Below, in pieces: positions 14,756 through 25,187 of a DNA stretch of 39,332 bases. A model generated the notes under the pieces. That model ran no database searches. It had not been told where the DNA came from and was given only the letters and a program-made list of their open reading frames with translations. This stretch comes from a virus. Every line of letters starts with the position of its first letter. The first letter of the stretch is position 1. The DNA lies in IMG/VR virus record IMGVR_UViG_3300037246_001032, positions 1-39,332 of that record; one strand, written 5' to 3'. The translations under genes were made by a program, and so were the position numbers.

Positions 14756-17700
14756 TACTGGTTATATTATTTACTTTACCCGTATCGGCTGGAAAGTTTA
14801 ACGATATCCAGGCGGGCTTTCAAGCCGGTGAACTAAGTTCTTACATTGACGGACAAGTGAATCTGGAACAGTATCGTTTTGGTGCAAAAACCATGACGAA
14901 CTTTATTCCTCATATCCAGGGGCCTGTTTCGAACCGGTCAGGTTTTAAATATATAGCTGAAACGAAAACATCAAGCAAAACCTCGCGGTTGATTCCTTTT
15001 GAGTTTTCTACAGAGCAAGCTTATGTTCTTGAATTCGGAGAATCATACATTCGTTATTATATGAATGGCGGTCAGATACAAACAGTCCCAAGTACAACTG
15101 TTTTACTTCTCTCGTCCAATGGAACCAATGCGGACACGACATTTACAGACGATTCTCCGATAACTCCCCATACTGTAACAGCAAATGGCAATGCACAACT
15201 TGACACTGCTGACAAGAAATTCGGATCAGCTTCAGGTCGCTTTGACGGCACAGGTGATTATCTTACTATTCCAGACGATGCAGATTTTGATTTAAGTGCA
15301 TCTGACGGAGGTTTCGATGCTTGGGTTAAGCCGGTAGTTGGGAGTTCGAATAATTATACCGTTTTTAGACAGGATATTGATGCAGATTCAGAAATATACA
15401 TGCAGGCGTATCTTGATAAATACACCGGGTTGCTTCTTAATGGCAATGGCACTGACGAAAGCACCATAATAACCGATTCATCGTTAAACACAAAAACCAT
15501 TACAAGAGATGGCAATACATCTTTACTGCTTCATGGAACTGGTTCGGACGGAAGTTCAAATATTATTGACTCCTCTTCAAATGAATATTCTATAGTACGA
15601 AATGGTACAGTTTCAGGGCCAATAATAGATACAAACACATATAAGTTTGGTGGAAGTTCTATTATATTTGATGAGAGTGACAGTCAATACTTAGTAACCC
15701 CTGACAATGCTGATTTCAATTTGAATGGCGTTGACTTTACTATATCAGCATGGATAAATCTAGACACTCTTGACACTGGAGATTCTGGTCAATTTATCTG
15801 GTGCTATAACGATTCGGCAGGTGCGGGAGTAGCACAAAGATTTGACGGTCACATATCACAAGCTGCCGGTAAATTTGTAGTTACTGTATCGGACAATTCG
15901 GGCAATACTCAAACAGTAACATCCTCAACATCAATTACTGCAAATAACTGGCATCATCTTGAGTTTGCATCTGATGGTACGAACTACTATATGTTTATTG
16001 ATGGCGCCTTAGATAAAAACCCTCTTATAACTGCTTCTATTCCTACGTTTCCAGACTATGAAGTTCAAATCGGAAGATATGAGCAAGACATTTCAGGTGG
16101 CGGGACAACGGCCAATTACTTGTCTGGGTGGCTAGATGATTTTGCAATACTAAAGGGGGCGATATCGCATACAGATTCATTCAGTGTTCCAACATCTGCC
16201 AATGCCGCCGTTGAAATAGACACCTCAGACCCTAAGTTCGGAACAGGGGCTATTAAGTTCGGTGGTCAAGATCATTTAATTGTAACAGGTAGTAGTGATA
16301 CTGATTTCAATGATGATGTTTTTACAATTAGCGGGTGGTTTAATTATGATGCTCAACCAGGAGAAGGAGTTGAGCAGTATATATATCACCAGTATGTCGA
16401 TGTTGATAATTTCATATCTATATTAATAACCACGAATACAAAACAGCCTCAAATGGAAATAATTTTACAAAATGGGGGGAATTCAGATGTAAATGCAAAA
16501 CAAATTTTTTCTGGTTGGAACCATTTCGTAGTTACATGTGATGGTGGTTCAAATTATGGCATTTTTATTAATGGATCTAGAAGTCCAGTATTTAGTCTAT
16601 CATCTTCATTTCCAGATATGTCTGCTACTGACATATATCTTGGCACAGATAAAGATGGAGCCAATGGGTTTGTTGGATTGTTAGACGATATAAAGATAAT
16701 GAAGTCAGAACGATATGACGTTAGCACGTCAACTTTAACCGTTCCAAGTGCAGAGGACAAGTACATCGCTCATCCTGTATTCGAGATAGGAGATACCGTC
16801 CCAACGGTTGATACGGTGAAATATCACGACGACACTATAACGGCTGACGCCTTTCACCATGTTGAAATAAACTATGATGTGTCCGAGCCTCAAGTATACA
16901 TGTTCGTAGATGGTCAGCTACATTCCGGCGGTGTTCAGGCCATGACGTTAACAGCGTCAGGTTCGCTTGACAGCGTTTTTTCAATTGGCGCTGACCCTGA
17001 CGGTTCAACTCTTCCATATGAAGGTTGGATGGACGAGATAAGATTTGTCAATGGCGCTCTTAGTCATACTGCTAATTTCGTTCCGAATACTGTTGAATAT
17101 TTAACTCTTGGAACTACTCCTTACGAGACAATCACAACGTATACTGAAGCTGAATTAGCTCAATTACAATATGTTCAGTCAGCAGATACTTTGTATATTG
17201 TTCATCCTAATCACTTCCCCGCTCAATTAACGAGGACCGGTCATGTAAGCTGGACATTAACCTCATCGCCGATTGTCAATGCTCCTATATCTTGGGCTGT
17301 AGCGTCTTATCCATCTTCGGTTGTATTCTTTGAAGATCGGTTATGGTATTCCTATTCGCAGACCTTATTTTCTTCTCAGGCCGGTGACTATACTAATTTT
17401 GTGCCTAATGATGCTGGTAGCGTCGAAACTCAGGCAGCTGGAAGCTGGACAATAGCAACTGATTTAGTTACCGTTGCCAGCAATAATACTACTTGGATTG
17501 ACGGCTATAAAATTCAACTTACAACATCTGATACCTTGCCTTCCGGTTTGGCGTTGGCCACGGACTACTATGTTTACAGGTCAGACTCAACACACATCGG
17601 TTTTGCTACTACGGCAGTAAACGCATACGCAGGGACATTGATAGATTTTACGGATCAGGGTGTGGGCAATCACACGATAACCTTGCAGGATACTTGCACA

Positions 17701-18801
17701 GGCGATGCTTGTGCCATGCAATATACGATTGCTTCAAATAATGTTAATGAAATTCAATGGCTGTCTTCAGGAAAAATACTTGTTGCCGGAACCACTGGAG
17801 GCGAATATAAAATATCAGCTTCCTCTCAGGATGAGGCCCTTACCCCTACAAATGTTAGGGTGGTGAAACAGTCGTCTTATGGTTCTGCTTATATATTGCC
17901 ATTGACTATAAAAGATGTCGTTCTTTATCTTCAGCGACTCGGCAGGAAAGTTCGGGAATTCACATATCGCTTTGAAGATGATACTTATGTTTCCCCGGAC
18001 CTGACCGTACTTGCTGAACACATAACGGAGAGCAGCATTAAGTATATGGATTATCAGCAGGAACCAAACTCTATTGTGTGGGCCGTTAAAAATAACGGAG
18101 ATTTAATAGGGATGACATATTCACGCGAAAGCGGTACGGTGGCATGGCATAAACACACAACGAACGGAAACTTCGAAAGTCTTGCTGTAATTCCAAGTAT
18201 TACAGGTAACGACTATGAAGAACTTTGGGTAATAGTGAAGAGGACGAAAAACAGTTCAATTGTTCGGTATATCGAACAACTGCAACCTCAATTCGATCAT
18301 AATGATTCTATTGAAGATGCTTTTTTTGTAGATAGTGGGCTTTCTTATGAGGGAGTCCTGACTACTTCTATATGTGGACTGGATCACCTGGAAGCCGAAA
18401 CGGTGGTTGTCTTGGCAGGTGGCGTAGTCCAAGCATCAAAGACTGTTTCAAGTGGGTGTGTGACTATTGATACCGCAGCCCGAAAAGCTTCAATAGGGCT
18501 TTCTTATTCTTCTACGCTTCAAACTATGAGGTATGCTGGGAATGGTCCGAAGGGTACTTTGGCAGGACAGGAGAAACGCATACCTAAAGTGGTTATAAGG
18601 CTTGAGAACGCAAAACAGTTTCAATACGGGCATAGCGCGTTAGGGACTTTAAAAACAAAAACTCTTTCGAGTCTGACTACGGGGGACATAGAACTCACAA
18701 TGCCTTTGGGTATTAACCGAGAAGGCTATGTAGCTATTGTAAACACTCAACCTTTGCCTATAACGATCACGGCAATAATTCCGGAGGTTAACTTTAATTA
18801 A
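14677..18801 (+). CDS. Tail nozzle protein (T7 gp12-like) with signal peptide and LamG-like insertions
   Basis: The 1374-residue protein begins with a basic n-region, the hydrophobic core TFLSALILVILFTLPVSA and a predicted cleavage before GKFNDIQ. The mature start (FQAGELSSYIDGQVNLEQYR, then NFIPHIQGPVSNRSGFKYI) is the normal start of podovirus nozzle proteins. From about residue 140 to 810 the family sequence is broken by several LamG/concanavalin-like modules (WHHLEFASDG near 424, WNHFVVTCDGG near 614, FHHVEINYD near 725); nozzle sequence resumes at TYTEAELAQLQYVQSADTLY (~817). A second insertion near 915-1005 (LPSGLALATDYYVYRSD) is a known virion module. SD AAGGA lies 7 bases before ATG 14677; no other ATG, GTG or TTG skips the signal. 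Confidence 0.85.
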   Translation: MAKKRQRWTVRRERGLRQIGTFLSALILVILFTLPVSAGKFNDIQAGFQAGELSSYIDGQVNLEQYRFGAKTMTNFIPHIQGPVSNRSGFKYIAETKTSSKTSRLIPFEFSTEQAYVLEFGESYIRYYMNGGQIQTVPSTTVLLLSSNGTNADTTFTDDSPITPHTVTANGNAQLDTADKKFGSASGRFDGTGDYLTIPDDADFDLSASDGGFDAWVKPVVGSSNNYTVFRQDIDADSEIYMQAYLDKYTGLLLNGNGTDESTIITDSSLNTKTITRDGNTSLLLHGTGSDGSSNIIDSSSNEYSIVRNGTVSGPIIDTNTYKFGGSSIIFDESDSQYLVTPDNADFNLNGVDFTISAWINLDTLDTGDSGQFIWCYNDSAGAGVAQRFDGHISQAAGKFVVTVSDNSGNTQTVTSSTSITANNWHHLEFASDGTNYYMFIDGALDKNPLITASIPTFPDYEVQIGRYEQDISGGGTTANYLSGWLDDFAILKGAISHTDSFSVPTSANAAVEIDTSDPKFGTGAIKFGGQDHLIVTGSSDTDFNDDVFTISGWFNYDAQPGEGVEQYIYHQYVDVDNFISILITTNTKQPQMEIILQNGGNSDVNAKQIFSGWNHFVVTCDGGSNYGIFINGSRSPVFSLSSSFPDMSATDIYLGTDKDGANGFVGLLDDIKIMKSERYDVSTSTLTVPSAEDKYIAHPVFEIGDTVPTVDTVKYHDDTITADAFHHVEINYDVSEPQVYMFVDGQLHSGGVQAMTLTASGSLDSVFSIGADPDGSTLPYEGWMDEIRFVNGALSHTANFVPNTVEYLTLGTTPYETITTYTEAELAQLQYVQSADTLYIVHPNHFPAQLTRTGHVSWTLTSSPIVNAPISWAVASYPSSVVFFEDRLWYSYSQTLFSSQAGDYTNFVPNDAGSVETQAAGSWTIATDLVTVASNNTTWIDGYKIQLTTSDTLPSGLALATDYYVYRSDSTHIGFATTAVNAYAGTLIDFTDQGVGNHTITLQDTCTGDACAMQYTIASNNVNEIQWLSSGKILVAGTTGGEYKISASSQDEALTPTNVRVVKQSSYGSAYILPLTIKDVVLYLQRLGRKVREFTYRFEDDTYVSPDLTVLAEHITESSIKYMDYQQEPNSIVWAVKNNGDLIGMTYSRESGTVAWHKHTTNGNFESLAVIPSITGNDYEELWVIVKRTKNSSIVRYIEQLQPQFDHNDSIEDAFFVDSGLSYEGVLTTSICGLDHLEAETVVVLAGGVVQASKTVSSGCVTIDTAARKASIGLSYSSTLQTMRYAGNGPKGTLAGQEKRIPKVVIRLENAKQFQYGHSALGTLKTKTLSSLTTGDIELTMPLGINREGYVAIVNTQPLPITITAIIPEVNFN

Positions 18802-19307
18802 TGGCTCTTTTAACTACAATAGCCTTAATAGCAACTGTTGTGTCAGCCGGAGTTTCAGCTTATTCGTCTATTCAGCAAGGCAAGGCGGCCTCTCGAATGG
18901 CGAGTTACAATGCCTTAATTGCTAAGAGAAACGCTGATCTTGCTTTAAAGAGGCAGGAGTTACAGCAGATTCAAATTCGCATCGAAGAGAAAAGACACAG
19001 GGAAAAATCTAAGAGAACTATTGCGACTCAAAGAACATTATTCGGCAAGGCGGGCGTTGTCTCGGAAACAGGCACGCCGTTATTGGTGATGGCAGATACG
19101 GCAGCAGAGGCAGAACTTGATGCAATATCAATACGTCTTGCCGGAAGTGCCGAGGAAGCACGAATTGTAGCTGAAGGGGCGGGATTCGAACAACAGTCTC
19201 AACTTGCCAAAATGCGAGGCTCTGCGGCAAAGACAGTAGGGCGTATAGGCGCGGGGAGTGCCTTGCTGAGTGGAATAACTCAATTTCAGCAATTAAAGGC
19301 TTCTTAA
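18801..19307 (+). CDS. Internal virion protein B-like (gp14-type)
   Basis: The 168-residue product overlaps the nozzle stop (TAATG). It begins with a hydrophobic stretch (MALLTTIALIATVVSAGVSA) without positive n-region or clear cleavage end, then a long Gln/Arg/Lys helix (ADLALKRQELQQIQIRIEEK) and a Gly/Ala-rich C-terminal half. This layout matches T7 gp14-like ejection proteins that form part of the inner core and insert into the host outer membrane on infection. It has no cysteine. The order B, C, D after the nozzle supports the call. Confidence 0.7.
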   Translation: MALLTTIALIATVVSAGVSAYSSIQQGKAASRMASYNALIAKRNADLALKRQELQQIQIRIEEKRHREKSKRTIATQRTLFGKAGVVSETGTPLLVMADTAAEAELDAISIRLAGSAEEARIVAEGAGFEQQSQLAKMRGSAAKTVGRIGAGSALLSGITQFQQLKAS

Positions 19308-19308
19308 T

Positions 19309-21027
19309 ATGGCAGATAACATACCAAAACTTCAAAGGATAACAAATTTACCAAGCAGAACTGGAGGGCCCGGTACCGGCCTGAGGCTTGCTGATGAGGG
19401 AATCACTGCTGCGCCTTTCCGAGCTTTAGATACTTTGGGGAAAGAGATCGGCAGTTTCGGCGAAGTTCTATTTATAAAAGCACAGCAGCACGAAAAACAG
19501 GATAGAGATCTCGGGCAAAAGAAATTGCTTTTAGATATAGAGAATCAGACCGGGGCAATATACAATCAATTTCAAACTGCTGAGAGTCCCCAAGAAATAC
19601 TTAGATTGCATGATGAGCATTTCGAGAAAGATTCGATAACTGGGATAAAGAGTTTAAAGCGCCTTCATTCTTTTGGTGACGATCTTTCTCGGATAGATAG
19701 CAAAGATGATGTGTTACTTGATAGATATAAGAAGCTGAACTTAACAGAGCAAGATACCGCAGAATTCAAGCTAAATCGAGAGGGTTATCTTGACAGGGTA
19801 GAAAATAAAATCACGGCACTTGTCGCAGGGGCCCGGTTTGATGTTTTCAAGGAAACCGTAGGGCTCGTAGATCAAAGCATCATAAACAATGTCCGAAACG
19901 GTATTGTTGATTTTGATGACGGTATCCTGGGCATATTGGACAATTATGAGGATAATGGATATCCGGAATCTGTAAATGCTCCCTTAAGAGAAAGTGCCGT
20001 TCAGTTTGCTACGAAGACATATCTTGACGATGAATTTGACAAGGGGAATATCGAAGTCATACAGGCGGTTCTTAGCGGACAATTCGATGATGAGCTCAAC
20101 GATGTCTACAAGGAAGAGCAGATAGTTAATGATTTCAAAGACAAGGCCCGGATCGCAGAATCAAAAGTCAAAGTTGATCAGGCGAACATAAAATATGATC
20201 CGGAACAATATGAACGTGATTTTAATGCACTTGAAAAGGATGTCCAGGCTGATAAGGGTCTCGATGCCGACGAAAAGAACAAGGTTCTCCAGACAGCTCA
20301 GGTGGAGATAAACAGACGTAATGCTGCCGATCAGAAAGTTATAACGGCGCGGCGTACCGAGCAGAAAAATCAATATAGCAATCTTCTTGCTGAAGGTGAT
20401 ACAACTTCGGCCTTGAAATACATTGATGACATGGACGACTTTGAGGACTTTGAGAAGAACAAAATGAGAGCCGAGCTTGCCAAGGGTATCGACATTACCG
20501 CCGATAACAATGCTTTAGTTGAAAAGGACTTTCGCATAAGAGTTGAAGATATAAATCATAATACCGATAGGCATGAAATAGATAAGCTAAAGAGCGAGGT
20601 ATTGGACGCTTTCGCTAATTCAGATAAAAAGAAACGTATCAGCGAAACCAATAGAGACACCCTTTTAAATGAGATTGATGAAAATGTAACCGAGTCTCTT
20701 GGGGGCGGCCTGAAAGATGCGCTCAAGAAGGTGGACGAGTTGGATAAGCAGTTCGCATTTGCACCCGATGTAGGGGGGTCTGACATTGAAAAAGAAATGG
20801 CAAACTCAGAAGCGGCGTTAACGGTTAAAAGTGAGATAAGAAGGCGAGTTGAAAAAGGCGAAGATCCGATATTGGCCTATAATAATGCTATGAAACCGAT
20901 ATTGGAGGCGCAATCGAAAACATTGTTGGATAGGTTTTACGATACCATTATTAGGCCATTTGCGGGGACAGGAAAAAAGAAGAAAACCACAACTGGCAAT
21001 AGATTTACCATTAAGGAGACACCGTAA
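19309..21027 (+). CDS. Internal virion protein C-like (gp15-type)
   Basis: The 572-residue hydrophilic protein lies in the second position of the ejection-protein trio. Predicted secondary structure is almost entirely helical, with many acidic/basic heptad-like stretches (for example ARIAESKVKVDQANIKYDPE) and no cysteine. It ends in a basic Lys/Thr tail and shares its last base with the next start (TAATG). T7 gp15-like proteins line the periplasmic DNA channel during genome ejection. No catalytic motif is seen; the call is mainly from position, length and composition. Confidence 0.6.
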   Translation: MADNIPKLQRITNLPSRTGGPGTGLRLADEGITAAPFRALDTLGKEIGSFGEVLFIKAQQHEKQDRDLGQKKLLLDIENQTGAIYNQFQTAESPQEILRLHDEHFEKDSITGIKSLKRLHSFGDDLSRIDSKDDVLLDRYKKLNLTEQDTAEFKLNREGYLDRVENKITALVAGARFDVFKETVGLVDQSIINNVRNGIVDFDDGILGILDNYEDNGYPESVNAPLRESAVQFATKTYLDDEFDKGNIEVIQAVLSGQFDDELNDVYKEEQIVNDFKDKARIAESKVKVDQANIKYDPEQYERDFNALEKDVQADKGLDADEKNKVLQTAQVEINRRNAADQKVITARRTEQKNQYSNLLAEGDTTSALKYIDDMDDFEDFEKNKMRAELAKGIDITADNNALVEKDFRIRVEDINHNTDRHEIDKLKSEVLDAFANSDKKKRISETNRDTLLNEIDENVTESLGGGLKDALKKVDELDKQFAFAPDVGGSDIEKEMANSEAALTVKSEIRRRVEKGEDPILAYNNAMKPILEAQSKTLLDRFYDTIIRPFAGTGKKKKTTTGNRFTIKETP

Positions 21028-24000
21028 TGCCTTTCGAGGTAATAGACAATGCAACCGGCAGAACGGCAACTTTCGATAATGAGCCGACAGAGACAGACTT
21101 ACTTGAGGCTTTTGGTAGTGAGCCCGTTGATGTTCCTGTATTGCCCGATATACCCGATGAGTCAGTTGCCGAAAGATTAACCAGAGAAAAAAAAGAAGGC
21201 ATTGCTCCGACAATATCGACCCTTGAAGTTCAATCATTATGGGAAAAGTCAGGTATTATGGATTTAATTCGCAATGAACCTGAGTTAAAAGCTAAGTCAC
21301 AAAATTCTATTGCTTTTGCTGAGATGTTTAACATATCGCCGTCACAGGCGTTTGATTTACACGATGAGTTATCTGAGGAGGTCGGATTAAGGCAGGAAAT
21401 AACAACCGAGGAGTTTATAGGTGGAGCCATGCTTCCCGTGGTCGCCGCTGGACTTGCAATGAATCCCGTGGGAGCATTGTTAGGCATTGCAACTTTTGAA
21501 GCGATAAGTGAGGTAGAGAGTGCCGTTATAAATGTAATTGAGGGTGAGAAGTATCAGGCATTTCAGAAAAAAGGACTGTCTGATTTGCTACCTGAAGAAG
21601 CAAGCCAACTAACAACAGACATTGTTGATACGCTTGATTTTATAGGCAAGGGGTTGTTGGCTCATCAGGTATTTAGGACATCTCCCCGGTTAGCAGAAAA
21701 AGTAGCCAAAGAAATAATTACTGAGCACAAAGCTCCTAAGACTATTTATATCGACCCTGCCGAATTGAGACTACATTTACAGGAACAACCGAGCAAGATA
21801 GGCGCTACCGAAGCAGGGATTATCTCTGAAATGAAAGGCGTTGGCGCTTTAGAAGGTAAGGCACTCATTCGTCAAGCATTAAAAGACGGGGTTAAAATCG
21901 AAATACCTGCCGAGAGAATAACTATATTAAGAGATAGGCCGTGGTTTGCTAAAGTCAAGGAGATATTAAAAATTGATCCGGCACAGGAAGTTAGAACCGT
22001 CACGGAAGAAGGTGTTAAGACTTTCAAGTTTGGTGAGCGTGAAGTTAAGGCAACTAAGCCGGAAGAAATTAAGTTGCTTGAGAAGTTAGAGGTGGAACGT
22101 AAAGCAATTGAAACTTCAACCGAACCGGAACCTATCAAACGTGTAACTGAGATCGATAAAGAAATATCAGAGATAACAAAGCCGCTTGTCACTACTGAGG
22201 TTGAACTCAAAAAAGAGATTAAAGTGGTCAAGGAGGAAACTCCCGAAAAAACACAGGACATCGTTATCAAGGCAACCGAAGACGCATTTAAAAGGGAACT
22301 CTCCACTATAAGAGATGTTGTCAGTCAAGAACCTGAATTGGAAATATCCAAACTCGGAGCAACTAAAGGCTTCACAAATAAGGAAATAGCCAAGGGACTC
22401 CAGAAAGCCGAACAGGGCAAGAAACTCAATGTAAGAGAAAAGAGAATATTAGGTGGTGCTATCTCAACAGCACATGAGAGATTGTCTGAGCAATTGGCTA
22501 GAGTTCCACAAACGGACATGGAAGCATTTATTGATAACTCCATTACTCAGATAGCACAAGAACATCTGTCTGCCGCTGAGATGGAGAAGTTGATTGTGTC
22601 GGAAATAAAGAAACAGACGCAGAAGGTGATGAAGGGTGAGGTAGTAACTACTGAGGCCATACTCCTGCGTAAAAGGCTACGAGACGAGGCTAGAGGTGCA
22701 AGGTTAGCCGAAAGAGTCACTAGGAAGCAAATGGTGGACGAATTCAGGCGTTCAAGTAAGAATCTCAAGGATACTCGGAAGATGCTCATTGATTTCATAG
22801 AAGATCAATTACCGAAAGAGGCGCAGGGTAAGTTTATTAAATCTCTACAAGATGATTTAACGCTCAAAAAACAGGCTTCTATTTTTGGTAGAGTGGAAAA
22901 GCTTTCAGAAGAATTGACGAGGAAAGAGCTGGTTGCTGATATCAAAAAACTCAAAAAACCTAAAGGAAATATAGCCGTTGATTATCAGAAACGAATAGTG
23001 GCTATCGCACAAGACTTTCAAATAACCACGCCAACACAGAAAACTATTGATAAGCTGACGGGACTCAAAGAGTTTATCGAGAGTAATCCCGATTTAAATA
23101 TTCCTCAAAAGCATATTGATAAACTTGACAAACTTTCAAAAAAACCGATTCAGGATTATACAACTGATGAATTGACTGACTTAAGGGATACGCTATTAAG
23201 GTTGTCTGAACACGGAAAATTGAAGCAAAAGCTAAAGAATAAGTACAATGAGCGTGAACGTCAAGTTGCCCTTAATAGATTGTTAAAGTCTACCAGAAAT
23301 ATTGACCCTAAGCTATTTGGTGCCGAAAAGGGTGTCAAGAAAAAGATAGACACTTTTAAGCGTGGCGGCTTGATTGCATATCTCAATACTTTGCATACTC
23401 CAAGGGTGGCTGATTTCATAGATGGTTTCAGGGGATATGAGGGCGAGAACGCCAAACTGATGAAACGATTAGGATTTGCAGAAACTCAAGCCAATCTCGA
23501 AACGAGAACCGTAATAGACACTGCTTTACAAGAAATCAAAGACATAGGCATTGAAGAGATAACCGCCGAAGACCAAGTGAGAATTGCCATCAACCTACAT
23601 ATACAGCAGAAAGCATTTGAGCAGGCTAAAACTATAATGACGGATAACGGACTGACCAAGGTACCCGACATATCAACAAAGGAACAGGAACTTATTAATG
23701 TAGTCAGGAAACATCTCAATGCAAATGTCGAGCAGATAGCGGCATTGTCAGAAGAATTGAAAAATGTTCCCTACGAAAAGGTTGAGAATTATTTTCCAAT
23801 TAAATATAAAAGAGATTTCAATATAGATCCTGATAAACTTGTCATGCAAACAGGTCGCAGAACTGCCCAAACATTCGAGGGTTTTAATTTGCAGAGACAA
23901 AAAGGGGTGTCAAAGAGCCCTAGGACAGATATACTTGCAGTATTTGAAGAAGCTATAAACGAACAGCAGTGGTACCTGAAGATGCAACCTGAACTTGAGA

Positions 24001-25169
24001 ACATAAAGCAGTTAGTTAAGTCTAAGGAATACCTTGAGCAAGGGGGAGAGATAGCTACAAACTATTGGACGAATCAGTTAGACATTGTTGCTCGCAGAGG
24101 ATGGAGCGCAGGAGCAAGGTCAAATGAGATATTGAGACAGTCAAGGATTAATTTAAATCAGGCGATACTTGGATATAAATTATCTTCAATATTGATGCAA
24201 CCGTTTGCTGTATTCGATGCAATGGCATATGCACAGTCACGTTACGGAAGCACGGCATCTCTTGAGATATTAAGCGAGTTCTCGAAAGCATGGACTAATC
24301 CAAGGTCGGCACGGGAATTCATTAAAACGTCTCCCGCACTTCAAACAAGGCAAGGCGGTGAATTAGCCATAGAAGAAACTCTTGAAAGCGTTGGTAGAAC
24401 AGAAGGGTTTTTGCAGTCATTCCAAAAAGGTGGATTGTCTTTATTGCAAAAGGCTGATTTACAGACAGCCGCAGGAGTCCAGAAGGGTGTTCAGAATATT
24501 CTTGAAAAAAATAATATTCCTGATGCTGCAAAGGAAGCTGAATTTGTAATGAACATGGTATCGGGTAGCGCAGAGGTAGCTTATAGACCACAGATATTGG
24601 CAAGTGGCGAGGGCGCAAGAACATGGTTCACATTCCAGACATTCTTTCTTAACAGGTGGGGTATAATGGCCCATGACTTAATAGCCTCAGGGTTGATAAT
24701 GGGCAAGACATGGCAGGCAAAAGCATCTGCACTTATCGGGCTAGGTATATTTATGGCGGGCAATATAGCTGAAGAAGAAGCGAGAGAGTTTTTGTTTGAA
24801 ACAGTTACTGGCAAGGAACTCCCCGAACAATCAATGTTTAAAACAGCGGCCTTATCAATTCCCTCACAGGTTCCATATTTCGGCAATGTTCTTCAGGCAG
24901 CTGTCAGGGGTGGAAGTTCTAATCCTCCAACCATAAGAGTTGTTGAAAATATCTTTAGAGGTGGAGCGCAAATAGCAAGTGGGATTGAAAAGGAAGATTC
25001 AGGTAAAATAGCGAGGGGAGCATTAAAATTGACAGAAAACGCTTTGGCTGTATCTTTGGGGGTACCCGGTACGGCTCAAGCCTTTGATGTTTTTGAGGGA
25101 ATATTTCTAAGACCAGAAGAAAGACGCAGATCCAAAAGAAAAAAATCACGAAAAAAACATAAAAAATAA
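21027..25169 (+). CDS. Large internal virion/ejection protein (gp16-like position)
   Basis: The 1380-residue protein is helical and has not one cysteine. Visible parts are a hydrophobic helix near 133-158 (GGAMLPVVAAGLAMNPVGAL), a KTIYIDPAELRLHLQ motif near 235 that recurs in large phage virion proteins, long charged coiled coils (300-760), an amphipathic region near 1200-1270 (HDLIASGLIMGKTWQAKASA) and a strongly basic tail (RRRSKRKKSRKKHKK). It fits the third ejection protein, exported into the cell with the DNA. I see no lytic transglycosylase signature, unlike T7 gp16, so peptidoglycan opening may come from another protein. Confidence 0.65.
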   Translation: MPFEVIDNATGRTATFDNEPTETDLLEAFGSEPVDVPVLPDIPDESVAERLTREKKEGIAPTISTLEVQSLWEKSGIMDLIRNEPELKAKSQNSIAFAEMFNISPSQAFDLHDELSEEVGLRQEITTEEFIGGAMLPVVAAGLAMNPVGALLGIATFEAISEVESAVINVIEGEKYQAFQKKGLSDLLPEEASQLTTDIVDTLDFIGKGLLAHQVFRTSPRLAEKVAKEIITEHKAPKTIYIDPAELRLHLQEQPSKIGATEAGIISEMKGVGALEGKALIRQALKDGVKIEIPAERITILRDRPWFAKVKEILKIDPAQEVRTVTEEGVKTFKFGEREVKATKPEEIKLLEKLEVERKAIETSTEPEPIKRVTEIDKEISEITKPLVTTEVELKKEIKVVKEETPEKTQDIVIKATEDAFKRELSTIRDVVSQEPELEISKLGATKGFTNKEIAKGLQKAEQGKKLNVREKRILGGAISTAHERLSEQLARVPQTDMEAFIDNSITQIAQEHLSAAEMEKLIVSEIKKQTQKVMKGEVVTTEAILLRKRLRDEARGARLAERVTRKQMVDEFRRSSKNLKDTRKMLIDFIEDQLPKEAQGKFIKSLQDDLTLKKQASIFGRVEKLSEELTRKELVADIKKLKKPKGNIAVDYQKRIVAIAQDFQITTPTQKTIDKLTGLKEFIESNPDLNIPQKHIDKLDKLSKKPIQDYTTDELTDLRDTLLRLSEHGKLKQKLKNKYNERERQVALNRLLKSTRNIDPKLFGAEKGVKKKIDTFKRGGLIAYLNTLHTPRVADFIDGFRGYEGENAKLMKRLGFAETQANLETRTVIDTALQEIKDIGIEEITAEDQVRIAINLHIQQKAFEQAKTIMTDNGLTKVPDISTKEQELINVVRKHLNANVEQIAALSEELKNVPYEKVENYFPIKYKRDFNIDPDKLVMQTGRRTAQTFEGFNLQRQKGVSKSPRTDILAVFEEAINEQQWYLKMQPELENIKQLVKSKEYLEQGGEIATNYWTNQLDIVARRGWSAGARSNEILRQSRINLNQAILGYKLSSILMQPFAVFDAMAYAQSRYGSTASLEILSEFSKAWTNPRSAREFIKTSPALQTRQGGELAIEETLESVGRTEGFLQSFQKGGLSLLQKADLQTAAGVQKGVQNILEKNNIPDAAKEAEFVMNMVSGSAEVAYRPQILASGEGARTWFTFQTFFLNRWGIMAHDLIASGLIMGKTWQAKASALIGLGIFMAGNIAEEEAREFLFETVTGKELPEQSMFKTAALSIPSQVPYFGNVLQAAVRGGSSNPPTIRVVENIFRGGAQIASGIEKEDSGKIARGALKLTENALAVSLGVPGTAQAFDVFEGIFLRPEERRRSKRKKSRKKHKK

Positions 25170-25187
25170 AAAAAGGGGGAGGTTGTT

